From assembly GCA_905250125.1 (NCBI GenBank), contig CAJNOL010000205.1, forward strand, positions 132,542 through 196,541: a stretch of DNA of 64,000 nucleotides, given 5' to 3'. This stretch comes from Rotaria sordida (lineage: Eukaryota > Rotifera > Eurotatoria > Philodinida > Philodinidae). Made by a program: the position numbers and the translations under genes. Each line of letters starts with the position of its first letter. The stretch's first letter is position 1. A model generated the notes under the pieces. That model saw only the letters and a list, made by a program, of their open reading frames with translations. It did no database searches and was not told the origin of the DNA. This document shows, piece by piece, positions 43,687 to 56,800 of the stretch.

Positions 43687-46600
43687 ATGTCAAACTACTT
43701 TTTTCAACGAATAAAAAATCTGCCGACAACTGCTAATAATAGTAATAATAATAATTCACGATTAATACAACAAACAAAAACAACAATAAACACAGAATTG
43801 ACACCAAGTATGAGTGATGATGAATTATTGACTAGTGCATTAAAATTTGAACAAACATTACAAAATAAACAAGCTGAAGAAAATGTAACGAAAGCAAAAG
43901 GTGGGCATAGATTTCAATTTTCAAATTTTTAAGAAAGAAACTACTACAAATGATTAATTATTTTTAAGTTTGAACTCTGTATATAAAGTAAATCTCAATG
44001 AGATATGAAAAAAATCACACAAGAATAAGTTTTCATCAGTCAGTCTCGTCTAAGTTACAACTACTTTATCGAAATTTTAGCCTATGGCATAGTATGTACT
44101 ATTAAATCAAATAATAATATTTCGATCTGAAATTTTGCCCATAATTAGGTTTGTTTATAAGTAAAATGTCCTAAAAATTTCAGTTAAATAAAATGATTTA
44201 TTGAGGAAATATGGAATTTCGAAAAGCACTCATATCCTACGAAAAAAAATAAGAATATCATATAATTTTTTTTTAAATTCAATATCTCGTCAATGAATCA
44301 TTCAACTTAACTAAAAATTTTCAGGGCATTTCAATTACAAGTAGGTTTAGATATGAGCGATAGTTCAGATCGAAATATTGTTATTCGATTTATTGGTACA
44401 TACCATAGCATAAACTGAAATTCAAATAAAATAGCTAGAACTCTGACAAGAAGGGCCAATGAAAGCTTACTCTTTGGAAATTTTTCATATTTCATCGGTA
44501 TATAGATTATACACAGAGTTTGAACTCAAGAATGATTGATTACTTGGAACAATTTTCTCGTTACAACTGTAAAGAGATTGAGTCAATGAAAAATCTGTAT
44601 ATTTGCTTGTTGATTCGAAATTATTGAGAATACTTCAATTAAATATATAAACCCCATTTTTTCTATCATTATTCTAGAAACTCAAATCAATAACTCGGAT
44701 ATACGATCATTTTTTAAACAACCAGCTTCTTCTATCACCAATGCATCATCATCTTTATCGAAACCACTCAAAAGTAAGGCCAATTTATCACTCGGATATC
44801 GGTTTTTTTTTTGCAAAGATTTGTATGTAGATTCAGTCAGTACTAGTGATATTCCATCCTCAAATGATCGATTGAAACGGGAAATACATACTATTGTTTC
44901 ATCATCGAAAAAACGACCAGCTAATGATAGTAGTGATGAAGATATTATTCCACTGGATCTTCCTTCTCCATCAATCGTTCGACCACCTGTGAAAAAATTA
45001 CCTAATAGTAAACCTGATTTTCATTCTTTTGTTCCAAAAGAACGTAAGTTATTTTCTTTCTATTAATAATCAATAATTTTATATGATCTTTCTCAATTAG
45101 AAACGGTCAATGAAAGAACAAAAACGATATTAACAACATTACGAAGTCGTCGAGCACGTGATGAACAAGTTGCAATGACACAAATCGTTGCCGAAGAACA
45201 ATTGAGAGCACGTGAAAAATTGATGCGTAAACCAAAACAGACAACAACAACAACAAACGATGAAAAACGTATGCAAATGTTATTTTTAAAAAAAAAAAGT
45301 AATTTCATTAATTATTAACAGTAAATCAAGCAAAAAAGCCAATCGTTTCAGTCAAACGAAAAGCTGATGATAATGATTCTTCAGCATCAAAGAAAATTCG
45401 AGCATCAGAAAAGGTTTTAATTATTATTTAGTAAAATTTTGCATTCTTCTAAGAATTTCTATGTTTAAAGACACCAAAAAATGCCTTTGAAAAATTAGTA
45501 CAAGAAATGACTGACACAATGGTTCGTGTAACATTAACTAATACAACAACAACAGATACAGCAACTGTTAGTTCGTCTTCAGCATCATCTTCTTCTAGTA
45601 TTAATTTAACTATTGTACAACAATCTTCATCATCTATATCAAGTACATTACCACTTCGATCAACATCAACAAATATAAAAGAAAAAAAACCAAAGTCAAC
45701 AAAAATTCATACATATGATGATTATCTTATTTATATTCTTAAATGGTCTGTTTCACTAATTGATGAATTAGGTTTGATTATATTAATTGGTTTTTTTTAA
45801 TTCTATAAATATATATTATTTATTTATATTTTATTAATAGAACCTGAAACCAATATTTTATATAAAGAGTTTCTTGGTGAAGATACTTATCCAGTACCAT
45901 TACTTGAACTTTATTCTTCATTTGATGAATATGAAGAAATTACATTACCTTGGTTATTCGAAGAAACATTTGAAGAAGTAAATAGACAATAAAAACTACT
46001 ACTCAATTACAGTCTATATGATATAACATATTTCTTTTTCGATAGATCAAACGAAGTACGAAAATAAATGATCATAAATTAGCTGGAATAGAATTCGATG
46101 CTGTTCTACATCAAATACGTCTTTTTAAATCAGGAATTTATGAACTTAGAAGTCAAATATTACAAAAACGAACTGCTAATAATAATCAATATCGAGAAAC
46201 GTTTAGTGATGATGATTTAGTTATTATTACTTTGTCAAATCAACCAATAAATAAAATATTTGGTCTTGTTCGAAGTGGAGAACGAATTACAGACAAAGCA
46301 CGTTTACATAAATCATATCGTAGGTCTATCTCTTCTTTCAATTGTTTTATTTTTTACTTTTTTATTTAATACAGAGTTAAGCACAGGACAGAATATAAAG
46401 CAGAATAACAACAAATATTTATTTTAATTTTTAATCAGCACAATACATATCAGTTTAACAATTAGGATGTGAGTGTAGAGATGTTCCGAGATCACCAGAA
46501 TGGGAAAGGATGCGATGACTCTATAGGTCGATTGAAAGTTTTTGTTAAAGTTGACCAGATTTTGAGATGTGAACTTTTTTTTCGGAGATTGGTGAGAAAA

Positions 46601-49600
46601 AAAGAAACAATAAAATGCTGGAACTGGGGTGAAGAAAAATGTAAATTTTTCAATGTTGTGGACTCACCTCCACTTGGGATATCTATGTGTGGATGTGAAG
46701 CGGAGTGTAAGGGAAAACCATCACATCCTCATTCTTAAAATATGTCAAGTATTACCGACGACTGTACATATTATGCAAAAGTTCTAATAACAATCAGATC
46801 AAATACAGGATCAACTTTTTCGGCCTGTCGTTGCTTGTCCTGCTGAGCTGCAGGACAGGACGATGGGATCGTGGTGTACAGTGCTCAACTCTGTTTTCAA
46901 CATCATTCTTCATGTAACATCAAGATGTATGTAATCTGAAGGATTTAAGTACAAACTCTTCGATATTCTACATACTTGTTGAATGAAATTGTTAATTAAA
47001 ACGAGATCTTGTCATATGATGAAAAATTTGAAAAACAAAAAAGAAAATAGTTTTCATTTTGGTTGCTTTTTTTAACTAGTCGATCATCCAGATGTGAAAA
47101 TACAACCACCAGTATGGTTATGTCATGAATATAATATTCGCATATTTGGTAATGGAATAAAAATTCTTGATGGATCCAAAATAAAAATTAAAGTAGAAAA
47201 ATAATTTGTAATTGAATAAAATGAAGAAAATTCTTATTTACTTTAGGCAATTACTTCATTAACTGCTACATTACGTCGTTTTAAAGCTCTTGCATCAATG
47301 CGTTCATGTCCTTTATTTGAACATCTACTTAGTCCATCATTGAATGATAATATATTTCAAATAACAAATAAACAAGAAAATTGTATGGAAGAAAAATATT
47401 ATCAGGTAAAGAAACTATAAACATTTCAATATCTTAATAGATTTTTTTTAATATTCAAGGCTTATAATGAGTCTCAACGAAATGTTATTGCTGAAGCTGT
47501 TTCAATGATACGTGATACAAAAGATGATAATCAAGCAAAAATTTATATGTGTCAAGGACCACCTGGCACTGGTAATCGAAATTAATAATTCATTTTTCTT
47601 GAAACAAATTTTATTTTTTTTCTATTTCTTATAAAGGTAAATCTCAAACAATTACTGGCATTGTTAGAGCACTTTTGGAAGTAAATAATCATCATATTGA
47701 TTTGATCTAAAATAATATATTATTTATTTTTTAGCCAATATTATCTTCATCTACTTCAAATGATCAATCTCCAACAATATCATCATCTGGTGTATCAAAG
47801 AAAAAAATGAAAATATTAATATGTTGTCCTTCAAATGGTGGTTGTAATGAAATAGTTCGTCGTTTAATTGATGTGTTTGCACGTAAAACAACTGATTCAA
47901 ATAGTGATCAAACTGTATCGAAATGTAAATCTACAAAAAGAAAAAAAAACAAATCGATTCCAATAATAAATACATGTTTTCTATAATACTATTTAGTACC
48001 ATTCAAACTAATTCGTTGTGCACGTGGTGGTGGTGTAAGTCGAGATATTGAAAATTTGTCGCTTGATGTACTTGCTCAAAAACGTCTCGAAGAAGGTTTA
48101 ATATTGTACAAAAACAAACCAACATTTTAATTGTTATGTTTATTATTTAATTTAGTATTAAATACTGGTGGACAAAATGAAGCTATCGAACGAAATTTAG
48201 CTAATAAAGAAAAACAGAAAAAACAACTTTTACAAAGAATTGAAGACGAAAAAAAGAAACAACAAACAACATCTGAAAAACATCAGACTTCTGAAGAGGT
48301 TACTTTTTTTTTAAATATTTAATAAGAAAAGAATTAGATGTTCGTTTTTTTTTTAAACTTCTATTTATTTAGTTAAAAGATTTAGAATTAAATTTAAAAG
48401 AAATAACTGCAAGTATTCTAAAATTACAACAAACATGTCGGAAGGTATTTAAATTTTTCGAAAAAAAAAACATTAATTAACTATTGTATTTGTATATTTA
48501 TAATTTTTTCAGACAATACCTGAAGCTGCTCGACGTCAACGTGAACGCGAAATTAAATTAGAATTATTACAAGATGCTGATATGTATATCTATTTATTTG
48601 TTGTTTGACTTTTATTATTTTATTTTATATTTATTGATTAGCTGTGTTGCAACTCTTAATTATGTTGGAAATCCAATATTTGATTCTTTTTCTCCATTTC
48701 ATATGAATAATCAAATGAATAAGAATGATAAATTAAAAAAATTACCAACACCAATACCATCATCATCATCTTCAATAGTATCAACTCTATTTAATTGTTT
48801 AATTATTGATGAAGCTGGTCAATGTACAGAAATCGATAATTATATTCCACTTCGACTTGGAATGAATCGAATTGTACTTGTTGGTGATCCTGAACAACTG
48901 TAAATTCTTTTGTTTTTCTTTATTATTTTTTATGATAATCTTATATAAAATGTTTTATAGTCCTGCTACTATTTTATCTCGACGAGCACTTGAAGCTGGT
49001 TTAAATCAATCATTATTTGAACGACTATATAAATTATTTAAATATGATTTAAACAATCCAATTCGTATGCTTAATATAGTAAGTTATATTTACAGTAAAA
49101 CTTCCCTATGGTAGGTACTTATCTATTCTGGATTGTGGACCAGACCCCCTTCAGGTTCAAAATTTTTGGATCCGGACAAATCCGACAGACTCTACTATGG
49201 ACATTTTTCTGCTTTTGTCCACGGTAAAGAATTTCTTCAAAGTGAGCAATCCTCTAATTTCATGGCATTTTTTTCAATATTGTTTCAAAATTTGGTAAAT
49301 TTCAAACACAAAACCTTTTTTATATCGAAGTCAAGATTTTCTGAATTTTTCTCTTTCCAAATTTTTAGTCACCGTAGTGTTCATTTTCTAGATTTTTCTA
49401 TTCCAGTTTTTTAGACATTCATTTGTCCCTAGGGCAGAGTTATACTTAGTAATTGTGAACTGAGTAGACCGGTTTTTACGTGAACGACTGTGGGGGAAAA
49501 CATTAACTAGCCACAGAAAAGGCATGTGCGAGCGATGACGGTAGAGTTTTAAAAAAAACAAGAGAGTTACTTTTCGGGAAAAAAGTCAATAGCCACGCCT

Positions 49601-50838
49601 AGTGGGTTCATTCAACACTAGTAAGCGATGTACTCTAAAACAGAAGAGTAAACGAGAAAAAAGAATTGAACAAATGTTCATTTAGTTTACCCATGAAGTG
49701 ACTAAAATTTCCGATTTCTCTTCAAAGCTAGAGTAAACTAAAGTGTATTTTGACTGAAAGGTGTGCAAAAAAAGTTCCGTATGAGATAGACTGTAACAAC
49801 TATTTCAAAACAAAATATCGAAGAACCTTCCAAAAGTGTACACTTTAGAAAAATCCCTTAAATGTTCACTATAGAGAGGTTATATTGTATTTTGATACTT
49901 TTATTATTCATTGAATAAAAATTCTTTTAGCAATATCGAATGCATGATGAAATATGTAAATTTCCATCAATGCATTTTTATCGTTCGAAATTAAAAACAG
50001 ATAAGATAATAAATCAAAAACGGTAAAGAATTAAAATCATTCGATTTATGTTATATTTGTCTTTTTTTGTCGATTAGAAAAAAATTTCTATTAAAACCAT
50101 ATATGATACTTGATGTTGTTAATGGTCAAGATCAACTTGATTCTATTACACAATCTTATGGAAATCCACTTGAAGCAAATATTGTTGCATGTCTAGTACA
50201 ATTTATTAATGAACGAGCAAAAGTACCATTCAATCGTAAGTCATTTTTTTCATGTTCTTTTTTTTTTTCAATGAAATTATTTATTTATTTTTTTCTATTA
50301 GAAATTGGTATTATTACTCCATATAATTACCAAGTTAAACTTATTGAACAAAGACTTATGCAATACAATCTTCATCAACATAAAATTGAAATTGGAACAG
50401 GTTTAATCTTTTTATAGAAAAGATATATTCCAGTATGTTAGATTTTCTTTTTTAATCTAGTCGATGCTTTTCAAGGTCGACAAAAAGATGTTATTATTTT
50501 ATCATGTGTTCGTGCTACACAAATTACTGATACAACAACAACAATAGGAATTGGTTTTGTTGCTAATCGACAACGATTAAATGTTTCATTAACTCGAGGA
50601 AAATATGCAATGTATATATTAGGTCATATGAATTCATTGAATGTAAATATTTATTTATTTATTTTTAAAAACAAAATTGATACATCATATTGTTGAATAG
50701 ATAAATGACGATTGGCAAAAATTATATTCAAATGCTGTCGAACGAAAAACTATTGTTCAATTGACATCAACTGATCAATTTGAATGGCTTATAAAACGCC
50801 AACAAGAACTCCAAATACATCATAATGAAAACAACTGA
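43687..50838 (+). CDS. SETX: Senataxin/Sen1-type SF1B RNA/DNA helicase
   Basis: Twenty-four exons join in phase to 1180 aa. The N-terminal ~280 residues are Ser/Thr/Asn-rich and include SDIRSFFKQPA, resembling a PCNA-binding box, and short basic patches (KRPA, PVKKLP). Residues about 290-560 match the region before the helicase core of Sen1/SETX. The core has motif I GPPGTGKS (split by an intron, about 625), a long charged coiled-coil insertion (about 720-830, the Sen1 stalk), motif II IIDEAGQC (about 889), LVGDPEQLPAT, QYRMH (959), GIITPYNYQ, VDAFQGRQKDVIILS and NVSLTRGKYAMYILG. Sen1/SETX unwinds RNA-DNA hybrids and acts in transcription termination and R-loop removal. The protein is much shorter than human SETX (about 2700 aa) and lacks its large N-terminal domain. 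Inflated introns: 43901-44677, 46320-47079, 49079-49930. Confidence 0.92.
43949..44540. mobile_element. Palindromic foldback element in helicase intron 1
   Basis: AATGATTAATTATTTTTAAG and TTTGAACTCTGTATATA at the left (from 43949) pair with the inverse of TATACACAGAGTTTGAACTC and AATGATTGAT at the right (to 44540). Inside, GCCTATGGCATAGTATGTAC, ATTTCGATCTGAAATTTTG and CTAAAAATTTCAG are repeated inverted in the right half (ACATACCATAGC, TTCAGATCGAAAT, CTAAAAATTTTCAG region). Total about 590 bp; arms about 280 bp. No coding sequence. Confidence 0.78.
46320..47079. other. Inflated helicase intron with GC-richer insert
   Basis: A 760-bp intron. The segment about 46460-46930 is clearly richer in G and C than the surrounding introns. 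It holds a strong hairpin at about 46833-46860 (GTCCTGC, loop, GCAGGAC). An 89-codon open frame on the plus strand (46469-46738) has no recognisable family and no splice context. Probably a transposon fragment; the family is unassigned. Confidence 0.45.
49090..49889. mobile_element. Pogo/Tigger-like non-autonomous DNA transposon in helicase intron
   Basis: The left end (from 49092) reads CAGTAAAACTTCCCTATGGT after a TA. The right end inverted (from 49887) reads CAATATAACCTCTCTATAGT, also bordered by TA. Ends of the form CAGT..AACCTCTCTATAGTGAAC with TA duplication are characteristic of the pogo/Tigger branch of Tc1/mariner. About 796 bp, without a transposase frame. The interior (49450-49600) is less AT-rich and may be a nested insertion. 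It accounts for nearly all of the 852-bp intron. Confidence 0.65.
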
Positions 50839-51104
50839 AAAAAAACACAAATCTCTTTTTTTTTCTAGTGATATTAATCTTTCTTTTTGGTTATTCTTGT
50901 ACAGTTTTGTTTTTTTTTCTTGTTCTTGGTTTCATATCTGTAGCTTATTTATTTGGTATTTGTTATCGGTGTCTATTCTTTCTGTATCTTTCCTGGTGAT
51001 GTTCTATAGACATATTGATTTATATTATACTCGAATATCTTTTGAAAACTTTTGTTAAACATAAGAAATAAGAAAGAAAATATTTCAAATAAAAGATAAA
51101 ATAT

Positions 51105-51120
51105 ATAAGAATGTTTTTAG
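51105..51120 (+). promoter_or_regulatory. Acceptor-like site abutting MTRES1 ATG
   Basis: ATAAGAATGTTTTTAG ends exactly at 51120, so the ATG at 51121 directly follows an AG, as in several trans-spliced mRNAs with very short leaders. An AATAAA at about 51089 could be the end signal of the helicase transcript. Confidence 0.4.
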
Positions 51121-52033
51121 ATGTCTACGCTACGTCTTATTTCAACATTACGTTCACCATTATTAATAAATAAATGTTGTCGAATATTATTTTCGTTTTC
51201 TCAATTATCATTTCAATCTGTACTACCGATCAGTATGTATTCTAATGTTCAAGAAAGAACACAACAGATTTGTTTATTTTCTTCTTCGACAATTGTTTAT
51301 AATCGACGTCGAGATACAATAAATTCAAATGTTACAGAAGAATTTGATGATGAAGAAGAAACTGAAAATGAAGAAAATAATGAAACAGATCAAGTAATAT
51401 CAAGTTTTTGTTTTGTTTTTTATATAACACTATTTAACTTTAACTTGCTTATCAATAGATTGATTTTATTATAGGATGAACAAGAAAAAATAAGAAATCG
51501 TATTCAACAATATAAACTTCCAAAAGGTTATTTTAAAGTTTGAATGAACAAAAACAAATTTTTGACTTTGTTTGATATTTAGGTTATCGAATAATCATTC
51601 GACATCTTGCTTCACTTCGTCTCGATCTTATCTGTTCAGCAGGTACTGGTATAGGACGAAGGTAAAAATTTCGGAAAATTGTTCGTTTATTTTTTCTTTT
51701 TTTTTAAAATAATTTTGTTTCTGTAGTGCAATTGAAGATGAATTCTATGGTTCCAAATTACGTGTAAATGGTGAAAAATCCACAAAAAAAGCACAACAAG
51801 TATGATATTGAGTTCATTTTTGTTATTAACTTTGATCTAATATTAACATATTTAAGGTTAAAGAAGGTGATATTATCGATTTAGTTGTATCACGTACAGA
51901 AGGTGCAAAATACAATTCGAAAAGAATCATTGTTTATAAAGTCTTTGATGAAAAATCACTTAAAAACAAAGTGAAAGTATGTTTAATTGCATGGCGTCAA
52001 GCAATAGAAGTTGATGGATCACAATGGAGTTAG
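51121..52033 (+). CDS. MTRES1: MTRES1 (C6orf203) mitochondrial RNA-binding factor
   Basis: Five exons (51121-51393, 51475-51526, 51583-51661, 51727-51799, 51857-52033) give 217 aa. Residues 1-60 are rich in Arg, Leu, Ser and Ile with almost no acidic residues, fitting a mitochondrial targeting sequence. A strongly acidic linker follows (EEFDDEEETENEENNE). Residues about 109-180 form an S4-like RNA-binding domain: RHLASLRLDLICSAG, GIGRRAIEDEFYGSKLRVNG and VKEGDIIDLVV correspond to the DVVLKTGLDIGRNKVE / LRLNEEK / VGDTLDLL pattern of human MTRES1. The C terminus keeps the IIVYKVFDEKS and AWR elements. MTRES1 binds mitochondrial RNA and supports transcription and ribosome function in mitochondria. 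The start is fixed by the targeting sequence and by the AG just before the ATG. Confidence 0.88.
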
Positions 52034-52311
52034 CTGTTAGCTATGTGTTTCTTATTTTAATAATAAGTTGTTATTAGACAAATAAAAAATAAAAAAACTA
52101 AATTTTAAATTTATAGAAATATGAAAATGAATGAATTTATATTCACATACTTTCTTATTTCATTTTATCAAAACAAAATGAATAGTTGGCTACCTTATTA
52201 TTTAACAAAAATCATTTTTCATTTGGTTCACAATAACGACAGAAGAGTTGTGAACATATGCCAGAAAGAACAAAGCAAAATTTAGCACGATTGAGTTGAA
52301 TAATTTAACGA

Positions 52312-52461
52312 TCACCAAAAATCGGTTCCACTTGCAAAAGGAATAAAAACATACACACGTATATGAGTTATATTATCAGATGGTTCGTTTTGTAACAAAA
52401 ATACTTTATTTGTTCTATCAGGAATCATGGGTGAATAATTTTAGAAGTGATTTAATGAGAC
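52312..52461 (-). pseudogene. Exon-like coding remnant
   Basis: On the minus strand an acceptor (TTTTTTATAG) at 52462 is followed by an open stretch. One frame runs LIKSLLKLFTHDS to a TGA; another runs IPDRTNKVFLLQNEPSDNI, then THIRVYVFIPFASGTDFW to TGA at 52312-52314. Both look protein-like and meet at the same place, as if one frame had shifted (near 52430). I read this as a terminal exon damaged by a frameshift, or a short real exon whose frame I cannot fix. Family unknown. Confidence 0.35.
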
Positions 52462-53070
52462 CTATAAAAAATAAAAAGAAATGTGACTAATTACTTCAAA
52501 TAGAAATATCATGAAAACAAAAAAACACATCAATCAATATTTGTTTAACAATGATTTAAGTATATCCGAATATGTGTCCGAAACAGAGATAGTAATTTGG
52601 ATGAGACCGAGTATCAACGAATCAGAACTGGTCAAGTCAAGTCAAGTCTGACTTGATTTGTCCAGTTCTGCAGTGAGTAAGTAACATTTGTCTTTAGAGT
52701 CACTTGCTTATCGATTCTATATTTGTCATTGAAAATACTGACTGTATTAGGAAGTATGCAAACGTTAATTGCTTTATTTACGTTGATATATGAATCTTTT
52801 CTATTCAATTGAAATATTGTAATGAAGTTGTTTCTCCTTTCATGAATGATTCAGTATGAATTTGATCGTTAAATAGACATCATATGACCTAATTAGATTT
52901 GAATATTGAAATACGAACTAGATCTTATACTATGATTAATGTTGAACTGTCTGTTATGTACTATTATTTATAATTATCGATCATATTTATTCTTCTTGGT
53001 TAATAATAGAATTATAAGTCAAAGACAATGTGTATACTAAATTATACCGTTTTCAATGGTGTTTTCAGTA

Positions 53071-53379
53071 TTATTCGATGAAGTATTTGTTATTTTCACG
53101 AGGCCATTCGAAATCTAAAACAAGATCAAAAATAAAATGTATAAAGATTTGATATTTTATATGAGCGAGAGTTTTATTTTTTGCTAACGAATTCATTTGG
53201 TAATATTGTTCGAATTGTTAAGATTTCGAAGGATAGTCTCCAATTCTATGATAACACAAGAATAGATAATCCGAAAGATAGTTATATGGTATTTACCTTT
53301 CTCAAAATTATTGTCATTTAAATAAAAATTTTCTATTGGAATATATATTTCCATTATATTTTTTTCATTATCAGCATAA
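53071..53379 (-). CDS. Two-exon C-terminal fragment of an unrecognised protein
   Basis: Exons 53379-53297 and 53114-53071 on the minus strand join in phase across a 182-bp GT-AG intron. The acceptor before 53379 is CTTTTGCAG. The reading is YADNEKNIMEIYIPIENF..., ending FEWPRENNKYFIE, with TAA at 53071-53073. Only one frame is open in the first exon, which supports coding. Upstream exons are not found. It does not join in phase to the last exon of the minus gene at 53848-57577 by any donor I can see, so it is either a separate small gene or a remnant. Confidence 0.35.
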
Positions 53380-53847
53380 CTGCAAAAGATTTTATAATAT
53401 ATTCTAAGAAAATATTTTCAAATAGGAATAGTATAAGAAGAAAACCTTAAAGAATGATAAATAATTACCCCCCTCCCCCTCTCTCTCCCGTGATAATTGA
53501 TACTTGTATGCAATACTAGAACAAGTAAAATACAATATCCATACAGTTTCATAAATTATTTATATTTCTGTCACAGTCAAATATGAATGACTTTTTTGAA
53601 ATGTATGTGATATATAGTAGATAGTATTGTGCACACAACAAACGGATGAATAAATCAAACAAGAAAAATAAAAATAAAAAAGGTTCTAATAATGAATCAC
53701 CACATTTTAATACTTCTTGCTTATAATACGATGACGTTTAATGATAACTGCTACTATTAAAATACATTGTATAGCATGGATGATTAGATGTATGAATAAC
53801 ATTGTTTTTCAATATTAATCTTTGTATTTTTTGGATCTATAGCTGAA

Positions 53848-56800
53848 TTAGGATGAATAACGATTGAAAATGCTGAGACATTTCAAAACTTGAAGTCCTC
53901 GAATAAAATCATCCAGTGGTGCATCTGAAAAAAAGAAATATATATGTCTTCAAAGTTTCATGTTTTATTTCTCGTTTCGTCTACTCAAGTAACTACTATT
54001 TGGTTCTGCTTTATATTGTCAGATTAAAGCCTTTTTTTTCATTAACAAGAAAACTTGCCTAATACATATATAATTGCTTTATTTTATGTGTTTTAACGTT
54101 AATCATATGGTACTACATTCTAAGAAATTTTGGCGTACATATGTAACTTATATTGATGATAAATCAGATGCCAAGAAAAGATTCTCTAAATCTATTTAAT
54201 TGGAGTGTTGATGATGAAAAGTACAGTAGGATTTTCTTGATGAGATTCAGTTCTCAATTTTGTATCTTTCACGTTAGTCACTGGAACGAAACATTTGGGC
54301 CGACAAGACAAGCGCTTCAACTTATAAACTGTTTTTGAGTTGGGGACTATATACATTATGTAGAGTCTACATGAGCTATGAAAACAGTGGAAAAAAATTC
54401 AGGATCCTAGCTAGATGCGAAAATACTGCATTTTTACGATATTTTATAAATGAATGTCGTGATCCTCATCAGAAACATCAGAAAAACTGGTTTTCAAGTT
54501 TTCATTTGAAACTTTGCAACGAGACAAGCGTTAACGAGAGTAGTTTATTGTGAAAGTTTTAAATATTTTTGGTGTTCCTATCGTAAGATACGTCAGTGAT
54601 AAAAGCATGTCTTCTACATTGCTGATATACTTTGACAGGTTCGATGTTCCTATTTCAGGATAGGAACAAATCAAAAGACTTGAAACTTCGACAATAAACT
54701 TTTCCATTAAGACCTGTCGCTGTGCAAATTTTCAAGTCGAAAATCGGTTTTCTTAGTGTTGTTGACAGGAACCATGACATTCGCTTTAGAAAATGCTATA
54801 AAAATTCAGTATCTCCACATCAATCAGCTACGAAGTCGAACTTTTTTCACTTTATTCATAGCTCATTAGAATCTACGTGATGCACATAGTCCCGACTCAA
54901 AAATGATAAATCCCTTGAAGACTATCTCTTTGTTGAGATTGTTTTAATTTGTTAACTTACTATAATATTCAACAAGTCCATGATATGTTTCTATTGTAAG
55001 TCGATCATCAATCGATTGTTGATTTCCATCATACTCATCTGTACAACATCTGTTGTCATCACTAGTAATAGTAGTAGAAGTAGAAGTATCACTTTCGTCT
55101 TCATTAGTCACACTTCTTCGTTTGTCATTATTTTTCTCACTAATAGAAGAAGAATTTTCCGAATCAATACTTTCATTATCGATCTGTTGAGATCGATAGG
55201 ATAAATATTTTGAATTGTATGATGGCGTATATGGAAATGAAAGTGAAGAACCAGGATATTGAAGATGTAATATTTCTAGACAATGATACTGCATTTGTCT
55301 TATACATAATTGAAGATCATGATGTAATTGTTGTTGATCAATTGTTAATGGATAATTTTCTTGATGTTGTTGAGCAATAATAATATTTTGACTTTGTTGA
55401 TAGAGTTGTTGTAATTTTATTTGATGATATTGAATAATATTATTCACATAAAGTTGATTAAGGTCTAAATAGTACAAAAAATAACTCAATTTAAATATAA
55501 TAAAAAAAAAACCATATTTAACCAGTGATTATATTTTGATGTGATGGAGAAGTTATTTTTTGTTGATAGTTCAAATTGGTATTACATGTTGAAGGTGAAA
55601 CAAAGGGAGGAGTAGAAGATGAATATGGATGATTATCAATATTGAGAATATTGGAAGAAGGTGGTACAATGATATGTTGTTGTAAATCTGATGTAGTCAT
55701 TGTCATCATACTAGGATTGAGTGGATTTAATTCATTTGATAGTTTTTGAGCATCATTGATTTGTTTTAGTTCATTTCGAATTTCTTTACATTTAATTAAA
55801 CATGTATCACAAAGATTAAATATAATATTTGTTTGTTTATCATAATCTTTAATTAATCTTGCTTTAGCTGCTTTTTTCAATGTTAATGTTTTATCATTCG
55901 GTGAATGTAAAATAGCTTCAGCTGCATAGTCAAGTGATGCACGAGGATCATCGGCTAAAAATTGTGTTTGATGAGTTGTAAAATAATTTCGACAATTTGA
56001 ACATAATGGTAATTGATCATAATATCGTGAAATGAAAAAGACAAGTTCATAATCAATATTGGAATATTTTTGCCAACGTTGATTTGCTTTATTTACTTTT
56101 TCTTCTATTTTACGTTTCTTTTCTTCAGATCGTTTAGCACGTTTTTTTTGACGACGTTCACGTACAGATTCTTCACTACCTTAATGGAACTTTTCAGATT
56201 TTTATTTATTTTATACTAGCAGGAACCCGTGAATACTACACAATCGTTTATTTTACTCATCGAAAGCAAAGTTTTTCTGGTGATAAGGAAATAATCAAAG
56301 ATGTACTTAGAGCTGTTATATCCATCATTTCAACGCAAATTACTTGGATGGATAGGTGAGTGTTAGTAGTTGTAGGATGTACAGTAAATTTATTGGCTGT
56401 AGGTGTAACGTGGGTGCTACTTCATGATCTCTAATACAACCGTAATCTCATCTACCGATATCCCAAACTAAACTCACATCCATTCTGTTCCATCCACATT
56501 CTTACCATTGAACCGGGCACAAACACATTGAACATTATATATAGATACCTTTATGCATAACAAAATGACGACTACCATCTTTATTTAAATGATCCTGTAT
56601 TTTAAGTCGCCATGTTTTGTCAACTTTTTTATTAGTCGGAATGAAAATATCACTATTCGATTTGGATAGATTGATGGTTTGATCAGTTAATAACGGTGAA
56701 TCATATGTAATCGAATTAATATTTTGAGATGAATAGTCAGATAGTGATCGTTGTTTGAAAAGTAAGTAATTCAGACGATCAATAGGATATCTATGTTGAT

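Larger units (their letters stand above)
52034..53847. other. Intergenic region with minus-strand coding remnants
   Basis: Between MTRES1 (plus) and the large minus-strand gene. AATAAA-type signals follow MTRES1 at about 52079. The minus-strand exon-like pieces at 52312-52461 and 53071-53379 are listed separately. A C-rich tract (CCCCCCTCCCCCTC) lies at about 53467-53482. Confidence 0.45.

Noticed and set aside
46469..46738. 89-codon plus-strand frame with Cys-rich end
   Set aside because: It is inside a helicase intron, has no similarity I recognise and no splice context; more likely part of a transposon fragment.
53297..53924. Joining the 734-aa gene's last exon to the fragment at 53379-53297
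   Set aside because: The available donors in 53848-53924 leave phase 0 or 1, while the fragment needs phase 2; the TAA at 53848 is accepted as the stop.
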